64,000 nucleotides of DNA from Myxococcales bacterium (GTDB taxonomy: Bacteria; Myxococcota_A; UBA9042), in contig JAGSHB010000012.1 in NCBI GenBank assembly GCA_023954815.1, positions 1-64,000 on the forward strand, in the 5' to 3' direction. A program made the position numbers and the translations under genes. Shown here piece by piece: positions 57,874-64,000 of the stretch (positions are counted from its first letter, which is position 1; every line of letters begins with the position of its first letter). The notes below the pieces were generated by a model that was given only the letters and a program-made list of their open reading frames with translations, ran no database searches and was not told where the DNA came from.

Positions 57874-59556
57874 CTAGTCCTGTCGGCGGCGCCAACGCAC
57901 CGTGAGGAAGGCGATGGTGGCGAGCAGCAACCCTGCCAGCCCCATCAATGAGAAGCGAAGCCAGTCTGGCAGCAGATCAAACGCATTCGGCAGGCGACCC
58001 GAGCGCATCACCTCGAGCTCCCGATGCATCTTGAACACCTTGGCCGCGCTGTTTTGCCGCCCCTTGGACAGACGCACAAAGGTCTCCAGATCGCGCAAAC
58101 TGCCTTCAAAATCGGTGTTTCGGCGCATCACCGAGCGACAGTAGTAGTAGTCAGGGTCGTTGTGACCGAATGTCTGAAGGGTCTCCAGGCGCGCCTCGGC
58201 TGCCTTCTTGTGGCCGAGATGAAAGTGAGCCATGGCGGTGTACAGGTGGACCCTCGGTTCGCGCGGGAGAACGCTGCGCAATGGGTCGAGATAGCGGATC
58301 ACCGCCCGGAAATCGTCGCGATAATAGCTCGCAGTGCCGACAATGTAGCGAGTCACGACGTCTTTGGGATCACGCCCGAGACGCTCGTGGAACGGGTCGA
58401 GGAAGTCGTCGTCCAGCACTTCTGGTAGCTGCGTCCAAGCCGTGGCCAGCATACCCATGACGCCGGGGAACTGGAGGTCACGCCGGGCGACCTGCTCCCA
58501 CAGTTCCGCTGCCTCGCGATTGCGGAATCCCGCGTGCAGCGCGCCTGCCTTCACGTTGAGTAGCGGCAAGCTCTCGGGCAGCTGCTTGAGAGCCTCATTG
58601 GCGACCTTCAGGGTCTCGGGCCACCTCGAAAGCGCCTCGTTTCCGGCCAGCGCTCGGGTGATCCAAGCTGGCTCACACTTCGGGTCCTTTGCCAGCACCG
58701 CCGAGGCTGTCGCCTGCGCCAGTGAAACCGCCTTCTGCTGACGCAAGACCTCGGCAACCTCAGCCCAGCGACACGGCGCCTTATCCTTTTTCAACCCATC
58801 ACTTGCGGCAGCCTGCGCCGCCTTGGGGTCGAGTCGCGCCAGCGCAATCGCCCAGTCTGGACGGCGTTCTGGCTGTTTTTGGGCTGTAATTTCCAGATCC
58901 GCGATGGCCTTTGCCAGCACCTTCTTACCGCCTTCATCATCACCAGCACGGCGCATCAGGGCGCCCAATCTTGCGCGACGCCCCGGGCCCAACTCCTTGT
59001 CCTTTGCAATCCCAGCGAGCAGGCGCTTGGCCTTGTCCAGCTCTCCGATACCGACGGCATCCCGAACCTGATGCAGCTGGTCGTCCGTGCGCAGGGCCCG
59101 CTTTGATGGCGCCCCGGACTTTCGACGCCGTTCTTTGCCGTCCGACCTCGCCGCCGATCGCCACATGGGCGGCTTTGCTGCGGAGATGTGCTTGGCGATG
59201 AGAGCCAGCTCCGTCTCCTTCCACTCGACCTTTCCGCGGATGACGACGAGCGTCGACGAGCGGGTCACCGCTGGGCCCTTGGCACTGGTGGGATGGCGCA
59301 CGAAGAGTTGACGACCGTCCGCCCAGGTCGCCACGATTTCGGCCTTGTTGATGCGGATGGTCTTGGGAGGCGTCACGCCTGGCGCTTGAAAGAGTTGGGT
59401 CGCGAGCGCCTCTTGGCCAGCGGGCAGAATCAGTTTCGCCGTGTCAGCGATCGCCAGCTGAGGAGCGAGGGTGGTGCACAGCCACAGGGCAACCGCGGGC
59501 AGCAGGGCCATGGAGTTGCGGCGCGGCGCGGACTGCAGCAGCAGAGCTTGATTCAC
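57874..59556 (-). CDS. TPR-repeat protein anchored by a C-terminal membrane helix
   Basis: About 560 aa. A signal-like hydrophobic stretch (MALLPAVALWLCTTLAPQLAIA) is followed by a small beta domain, then many helical repeats across the middle and C-terminal half (for example AKAIADLEITAQKQPERRPDWAIALARLDP, ALHAGFRNREAAELWEQVARRDL, HLYTAMAHFHLGHKKAAEARLETLQTFG). A final helix FSLMGLAGLLLATIAFLTV with RWRRR after it should span the inner membrane, leaving the TPR part outside the cytoplasm. The start is uncertain: I used the GTG at 59556 with AGGA upstream; an ATG at 59511 is equally possible. Partner of the downstream membrane protein. Confidence 0.65.
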   Translation of the reverse strand: MNQALLLQSAPRRNSMALLPAVALWLCTTLAPQLAIADTAKLILPAGQEALATQLFQAPGVTPPKTIRINKAEIVATWADGRQLFVRHPTSAKGPAVTRSSTLVVIRGKVEWKETELALIAKHISAAKPPMWRSAARSDGKERRRKSGAPSKRALRTDDQLHQVRDAVGIGELDKAKRLLAGIAKDKELGPGRRARLGALMRRAGDDEGGKKVLAKAIADLEITAQKQPERRPDWAIALARLDPKAAQAAASDGLKKDKAPCRWAEVAEVLRQQKAVSLAQATASAVLAKDPKCEPAWITRALAGNEALSRWPETLKVANEALKQLPESLPLLNVKAGALHAGFRNREAAELWEQVARRDLQFPGVMGMLATAWTQLPEVLDDDFLDPFHERLGRDPKDVVTRYIVGTASYYRDDFRAVIRYLDPLRSVLPREPRVHLYTAMAHFHLGHKKAAEARLETLQTFGHNDPDYYYCRSVMRRNTDFEGSLRDLETFVRLSKGRQNSAAKVFKMHRELEVMRSGRLPNAFDLLPDWLRFSLMGLAGLLLATIAFLTVRWRRRQD

Positions 59557-59862
59557 GTGTGGGTCCTGGATTCGCCGTAGCGAGTATTTACCGACGGCCA
59601 GGTGCGGCGCCACAACGACCGGTGTCAGCAGCGTCGCGCGGATCTGGCTCGTGCGCAAGATCGCCCGGAAACTCGGCCGTGACGCCGACCGCCCCCTGCT
59701 TCAGAGCGTGTCGAGGCCGGACCGAAGCCCTACCAGAACCCCGCCCACCGTCTTGTAAACACAACAAGTCGAGCGTAGCCTGCGCGCCCTCATTTCAGCC
59801 GTCAGGGCCAAGCGCTCTGCGTCATGAGGCAGACCCAACACCCGACCTGCGAGGAGTTCTCC
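59557..59862. other. Divergent intergenic region, no gene seen
   Basis: 306 bp between the divergent TPR-protein and acyl-CoA dehydrogenase genes. I see no structured RNA and no copy of the TTGACGCA operator. The open frame of the TPR gene extends into it, so its 5' part may be coding if the longer start (59658) is used. Confidence 0.35.
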
Positions 59863-61644
59863 ATGGCCAACACCAGCACAACCGTAGCCGCCGGCGGCGC
59901 GTTCTTGCTCGAGCCAGCCGGCACGCGCCAGATGTTCACCCCCGAGAACTTCGACGAAATTCAGCTGTCGATCGCCGAGCAGGCTGGTCGTTTCATGGAA
60001 AAAGAAGTGATCCCGCAGGAGCGCTACCTCGAGAGCAAGGAAGGCAAAGAAGCTGGCGCGATGGTCGACGTTTTGCGCAAATGCTGCGAGCTCGGTTTTG
60101 CCCTCGTGGAGGTCCCCGAGAAGTTTGGAGGACTCGGTGCCGACAAGCGCACAGCCCTACTTCTATGCGAGAAGCTCGGCTCAAACGGCGATTTTTCCGT
60201 CACGTACGGCGCCCACTCAGGCATCGGCCTGGCCCCCATCTTGCTGTTCGGAACACCGGCGCAAAAGAAGAAATACGCCGAGAAGATCGGCAGCGGCGAG
60301 ATGGTCTCCTGCTACGCGCTATCGGAGCCGGGTTCAGGTTCTGATGCGCTCGCCGCGCGCACAACCGCCGTACTCAATGAGGCCGGCACTCACTACATCT
60401 TCAACGGTACCAAGCAGTGGATCACCAACGCGGCTTGGGCTGACGTCGGCATCGTCTTCGCCAAGGTGGACGGGGACAAATTCACCGCTTTCATCGTCGA
60501 TCGGGAGACGGAAGGCTTCACCACGGGCACCGAAGAGCACAAAATGGGCCTCCGCGGCTCGTCGACCCGACAGTTGATCTTCAATGATGCGGCGATTCCG
60601 GTTGAGAACGTGCTAGGTCAGGTCGGCAAGGGCCATCACGTCGCGTTCAATACGCTCAACCTCGGTCGCTTCAAGCTCGGAGGCAGCACGGTCGGTGGCG
60701 CCAAGCGCGCGCTCGCCGAATCGTTGGCCTACGCGTCGGACCGCAAGCAGTTCCGCACCCGCATTGTCGACTTCGGCACGATCCGCGAGATGGTCGCTGA
60801 CAGCGTGGTGCAGATCTACCTCTGCGAAGCACTCAACTACCGCATCGCCGGTATGATCGACGAGCGCCTCGAAGGCCAGGACCACAGCGATCCACAAGTG
60901 TTGATGAAGGCTGTCGAGGAGTACGTCATCGAGGCGTCCATCTCGAAAGTGTACTCATCGGAGACGTTGGATCGCGTGCTGGACCGGTGCCTGCAGTGGC
61001 ACGGCGGCTACGGTTTCGTCGAGGATTACGCCATCGAGAAGTTCGTCCGTGACGCTCGGGTCAATCGCATCTTCGAGGGCACCAACGAGATCAACCGCCT
61101 CCTGGTGCCGGGCACCTTGATGAAGCGCGTGATGACGGGCCGGCTCGACGCGGAGCAGGGCATCGGCGAGCTCGAAAAACGGCTCGCGACAGGCGACATG
61201 CCTCAGATGCCGGCGGATGAGGGCTTGGCACGCGCCGAGTTTGCGTTGCAGCGGCTCAAGTGGCTTGCGCTGACGGTCTTCCAGGCTGCGACCAGCCACT
61301 ACGGCATCAGCCTCAATGAGCAGCAGGAGGTCCTCGTTGGCCTGTCGAATCTCATCATCGATTGCTACGCCGTGGATTCTGCGATTGGTCGCGCCAAACA
61401 GCAGTCTGGCGGCACCGACGCCGAGGCGGTCTGCAAGATCGCGGCTTTCGAAGCACTCGACCGTGGCGTGGTGGCGTCCTGGCGCCTGATCGAGTCGATC
61501 TTCGACGGCTCCGACGACTTGGAGGCGTGGGCCAATAAGCTCAACCAACTCAGTGCGCACGTGCCGGGTAACCTGATCAAGCTCAAGCGTCAGGTCGCCA
61601 AGGGCACCGTCGACGCGGGCAAGTTCCACCTGTCGAGCTACTAA
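59863..61644 (+). CDS. Long acyl-CoA dehydrogenase (FadE/VLCAD-like)
   Basis: A 593-aa flavoenzyme of beta-oxidation. The catalytic domain (about residues 20-430) has CYALSEPGSGSDA (flavin/substrate loop), FNGTKQWITNAAWADV, and GYGFVEDYAIEKFVRDARVNRIFEGTNE, the catalytic Glu being the one in FEGT. The extra ~160 residues after the catalytic part are helical and match the long C-terminal extension of VLCAD/ACAD9-type and bacterial ~600-aa enzymes. Substrate chain length is unknown. GAGGAG lies 6 nt before the ATG at 59863. Alone in its operon here, and the palindromic operator was not found upstream. Confidence 0.9.
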   Translation: MANTSTTVAAGGAFLLEPAGTRQMFTPENFDEIQLSIAEQAGRFMEKEVIPQERYLESKEGKEAGAMVDVLRKCCELGFALVEVPEKFGGLGADKRTALLLCEKLGSNGDFSVTYGAHSGIGLAPILLFGTPAQKKKYAEKIGSGEMVSCYALSEPGSGSDALAARTTAVLNEAGTHYIFNGTKQWITNAAWADVGIVFAKVDGDKFTAFIVDRETEGFTTGTEEHKMGLRGSSTRQLIFNDAAIPVENVLGQVGKGHHVAFNTLNLGRFKLGGSTVGGAKRALAESLAYASDRKQFRTRIVDFGTIREMVADSVVQIYLCEALNYRIAGMIDERLEGQDHSDPQVLMKAVEEYVIEASISKVYSSETLDRVLDRCLQWHGGYGFVEDYAIEKFVRDARVNRIFEGTNEINRLLVPGTLMKRVMTGRLDAEQGIGELEKRLATGDMPQMPADEGLARAEFALQRLKWLALTVFQAATSHYGISLNEQQEVLVGLSNLIIDCYAVDSAIGRAKQQSGGTDAEAVCKIAAFEALDRGVVASWRLIESIFDGSDDLEAWANKLNQLSAHVPGNLIKLKRQVAKGTVDAGKFHLSSY

Positions 61645-61731
61645 TCTACGGATTTCACGGTGCGGCGCGTCGAGCAATCGGCGCGCCGCGCGTGGTTTTG
61701 AGGCAGGCTTCGGTTGGGTTCGGCTTGGCGT

Positions 61732-62790
61732 TCAGCCGCGCAACAGTTCCGGCACGAAGGTCACGGGCTGTCGCGACCCAGCAGCGGGGATCCCCTCCCG
61801 AGCCGCGTCGACAAGTGCGTCAAGGTCGCCGGTCGCAGGAAGGCCCATGGATTCGGCCAACCACCGCCGCAGCCGCGCAGGATCGACGCCATCGGCCGCC
61901 AGCTGCTGCACATGAATGGACCGGTTGCGCTTGGCCAACCGCCGGCCGTCGTCTCCCAACACCAGCGGCACATGCGACCAAGTGGGTATGCCGCCCGACA
62001 GCCCGCCATGAGTCAAAATCGCGTCGTACAACGCGATTTGTTGGCCGGTACAGTCGAGCAAATCGTCGCCCCGAATGACCTCGGTCACCCCCATGGCGAG
62101 GTCATCGACCACCACGGCGAACATATAGGCGTAGTGGCCGTCCTTCTTGCGCACCACGAAATCGCCGCTGTCTGAGGGCAAGTGCACCGCTTGCGGCCCG
62201 CAAATTCGGTCCGAGAAGCGGATCGTCTCGCTAGGAACCCGGATTCTCAAGGCGCAACCGAGTCGCCGGCGCTCGAGCCGTAGGGCCTGGGCCCCCTCCC
62301 ACCGAATCGCCGCGCCCTCACCAGCGAACCTGCCCCGACACGTGCCTGGATACGCCCTGCCCTTGTCTTCGGCATGGGGTGCACGGCTCGCCAGCGCAAT
62401 GTCCTTACGTGTGCAAACGCACGGATACACCAGCCCCGCATCAACCAGCTTGCCCATCACTTCGATGTAGAGCTCGCTCCGCGCGCTCTGCAGCACCACG
62501 GCGGGTCGCCCACCAGCGGCCGGCAGGAGCTCGCCTGGGTCCATGCTGCCCAACGTGCCTTCGTCTGGTTCATCCCAGTCGAGTCCCAGCCACAACAGGT
62601 CGGACAACATCGAGGCGAGGTGAGCAGGTGCCCCGGGAAGTAGATCTTCAATACGCAGCAAAACGCGCCCGCCAGCCGCTCGCACCGACAGCCACGCCCA
62701 CAGCAGACTCCGCGCATTGCCAACGTGCAATACACCGGTCGGGCTTGGCGCGAGACGACCGACGACCGTCCCCGCTACGGCGTCCATCAT
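61732..62790 (-). CDS. gluQ: Glutamyl-Q tRNA(Asp) synthetase
   Basis: A 352-aa truncated glutamyl-tRNA synthetase that lacks the anticodon-binding domain. RLAPSPTGVLHVGNARSL holds the HIGH-type motif, LLRIEDL follows, and RRLAKRNRS is the KMSKS-type site. The zinc site of GluQ-RS (CVC followed by Y and C) fits VCTRKD and the AYPGTCRG segment. It glutamylates queuosine at position 34 of tRNA-Asp. I chose the ATG at 62790 because it overlaps the upstream TGA as TGATG, a coupled start; the frame also has a GTG at 62799. It is slightly longer than the usual ~300 aa. Confidence 0.85.
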   Translation of the reverse strand: MMDAVAGTVVGRLAPSPTGVLHVGNARSLLWAWLSVRAAGGRVLLRIEDLLPGAPAHLASMLSDLLWLGLDWDEPDEGTLGSMDPGELLPAAGGRPAVVLQSARSELYIEVMGKLVDAGLVYPCVCTRKDIALASRAPHAEDKGRAYPGTCRGRFAGEGAAIRWEGAQALRLERRRLGCALRIRVPSETIRFSDRICGPQAVHLPSDSGDFVVRKKDGHYAYMFAVVVDDLAMGVTEVIRGDDLLDCTGQQIALYDAILTHGGLSGGIPTWSHVPLVLGDDGRRLAKRNRSIHVQQLAADGVDPARLRRWLAESMGLPATGDLDALVDAAREGIPAAGSRQPVTFVPELLRG

Positions 62791-64000
62791 CAACGGCACT
62801 CTTGTTTGCGGTCCGATGTCGCCTTATTGCACTTGAAGAAGCCAACTGAGCACTTGTCGAGCCAGCTCGCTGTCCCGCCGCAGCTAGGCGGAGCTCCGGA
62901 CCAGCCCTCGTTAGTGGTGAAGCACAAGTTCTTGCACTGACCCGTCGCCCCCCAGCGTTTGTCGGCCTTGGTGTCGCAGTTGTAGTCGTAGCTATTGTCT
63001 CCGCGATGAACCGAGAAGTAGGTGGTCTGGCCGGGGAAGGCCTTCTTGTTCTTGTCGTAGCAATCGCCACCCTTTGTCGCGGTCAACAGGTCCTTTTGGG
63101 CACACAAGCAGACCGCTTTGCCAACGCCCCAGCCGTCCTTGTCCTCGTCTTTGTAGTACGACTTGCAGCCCTGGGCATTGGCTTCGTCTTTGGTGCCGTC
63201 GCAGTTGTTGTCTTCGCCGTCACAGACCTCCTTGGCGCCGGGAAAAATCGCCTTGTTGTTGGGCTTGCAGTCGACTTTGGCGATGGATTTGACGCTCCAC
63301 ACCCCGTCCGGCTTGCACAAGCAACGTGACTTCCCGGCGACCGCGAACCCGTCCTTGTCCGTGTCTTCGTAGTACTTCTCACACCCGGTCGCTCCCTCCG
63401 GGTCCTTGTTCTTGTCGCAGTTGTTGTCTTGGCCGTCGCAGACCTCTTTAGCCCCTTTGTGCACGGTCTTGTCGAGCGGCGCGCAGTCAGTGCTATCCGG
63501 ATCGCCGTCGCCGTCGTCGTCGTCGTCGCAGGCATCGCCCTTCTTGTCACCGTCGGTGTCGGTCTGCTTGTTGTTCTTGGCGAGCGGGCAGTTGTCGGTC
63601 GAATCCATGATCTCGTCGTTGTCGTCATCGGGATCACAGAGGTTGCCCTTGCCGTCTTTGTCGGTGTCGGTCTGATCTTTGCCAGCCTTCAATGGGCAGT
63701 TGTCCTTCGTGTCAGCGATACCGTCGTCATCGTCGTCTGGATCACAGTCGTCGCCCTTGCCGTCTTTGTCGTAGTCCGCCTGTCCGGGGTTGGCGATCAG
63801 CGGGCAGTTGTCCTTTCCGTCTGGTTTGCCATCGCCGTCGTCATCGTCATCGCAGGCGTCTCCGAGCCCATCTTTGTCGGTGTTTTCCTGGTTCTTGTTG
63901 GCGGTCAGCGTGCAGTTATCAGCCAAGTCCAAGACGCCGTCGCCATCGTCATCTGCGTCACACGCGTCGCCACTTTTGTCTTTGTCGGTGTCGGTCTGCT
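62790..64000 (-). CDS. Thrombospondin type 3 / MopE-like metal-binding protein (5' part missing)
   Basis: The frame is open to the right edge of the window, so the N-terminus is missing. The visible 403 codons begin with TSP3 repeats of the form DDDDDGDGKPDGKDNCP, at least five, rich in Asp and Cys. They are followed by two MopE-type motifs with VCDGQDNNCD and VCDGEDNNCDG, then a Cys-rich region ending KCSVGFFKCNK. These repeats bind calcium or copper at the cell surface. Its stop overlaps the GluQ-RS start by one base (TGATG), an odd pairing of a surface protein with a tRNA enzyme. Confidence 0.88.
   Translation of the reverse strand, partial: QTDTDKDKSGDACDADDDGDGVLDLADNCTLTANKNQENTDKDGLGDACDDDDDGDGKPDGKDNCPLIANPGQADYDKDGKGDDCDPDDDDDGIADTKDNCPLKAGKDQTDTDKDGKGNLCDPDDDNDEIMDSTDNCPLAKNNKQTDTDGDKKGDACDDDDDGDGDPDSTDCAPLDKTVHKGAKEVCDGQDNNCDKNKDPEGATGCEKYYEDTDKDGFAVAGKSRCLCKPDGVWSVKSIAKVDCKPNNKAIFPGAKEVCDGEDNNCDGTKDEANAQGCKSYYKDEDKDGWGVGKAVCLCAQKDLLTATKGGDCYDKNKKAFPGQTTYFSVHRGDNSYDYNCDTKADKRWGATGQCKNLCFTTNEGWSGAPPSCGGTASWLDKCSVGFFKCNKATSDRKQECR

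Overview
The window looks like chromosomal DNA of a high-GC, Gram-negative, predatory- or myxobacterium-like lineage (Myxococcota / former Deltaproteobacteria). The reasons are a Ser/Thr kinase behind a small zinc ribbon, many lipoproteins, thrombospondin type 3 repeat and MopE-like metal-binding proteins, an IPT/TIG giant lipoprotein, a mitochondrial-type citrate synthase, an AAA+/Fis regulator, and the absence of operonic order typical of enterics. No rRNA, tRNA, CRISPR array, integrase or transposase was recognised, so the taxonomic call is inference from gene content.

Layout. 1-9.9 kb: O-antigen-ligase-like protein, rRNA m5U methyltransferase, a bifunctional PFK-2/FBPase-2-like enzyme, SEC-C methionine aminopeptidase, HAD hydrolase, a GAF-AAA+-Fis regulator without the GAFTGA loop, PlsC-like acyltransferase and a DUF1566 lipoprotein. 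10-15 kb: a tight run of sixA, two DUF4349-type envelope proteins, a small lipoprotein and an M3 oligopeptidase. 15.1-20.5 kb: a long leader with a convincing NrdR-type promoter, then nrdA-nrdB (aerobic class I ribonucleotide reductase) and a TPR lipoprotein. 20.5-22.8 kb: pilin-like protein and a four-repeat lipoprotein. 23.1-28.1 kb: an MDR oxidoreductase, a methylsuccinyl-CoA-dehydrogenase-like acyl-CoA dehydrogenase and an ethylmalonyl-CoA-mutase-like B12 enzyme, which together suggest part of the ethylmalonyl-CoA pathway. 29.2-32.6 kb: two inverted copies of a ~170 bp multi-hairpin element bracket a decayed ung gene, a Ser/Thr kinase and a coupled unknown protein. 32.6-40.1 kb: two tandem glutamine-amidotransferase paralogues, an S55-type protease-like protein, a beta-propeller protein and a DASS transporter. 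40.2-44.5 kb: a beta-oxidation operon (thiolase with a Lys/Ala tail, FadJ-like protein, zinc-ribbon protein). 44.7-52.7 kb: OmpA/TSP3 outer-membrane protein, a 1519-aa IPT lipoprotein, a beta-propeller-like secreted protein. 52.8-64 kb: citrate synthase, gamma-glutamyltranspeptidase, a membrane protein plus TPR protein pair, a long acyl-CoA dehydrogenase, GluQ-RS, and a TSP3/MopE protein that runs off the right end.

How it fits together. Fatty-acid breakdown (thiolase, FadJ, acyl-CoA dehydrogenase), citrate synthase and the methylsuccinyl/ethylmalonyl-CoA enzymes point to a strictly or mainly aerobic heterotroph living on acetyl-CoA-yielding substrates. The strongest hidden signal is a 17-bp palindrome, identical in 16 of 17 bases, in front of both the beta-oxidation operon and the MDR/mcd/ecm cluster. 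It implies one unknown repressor co-ordinating both sets. The other strong non-coding signals are the NrdR-box promoter of nrdAB and the inverted structured repeat pair around the kinase block.
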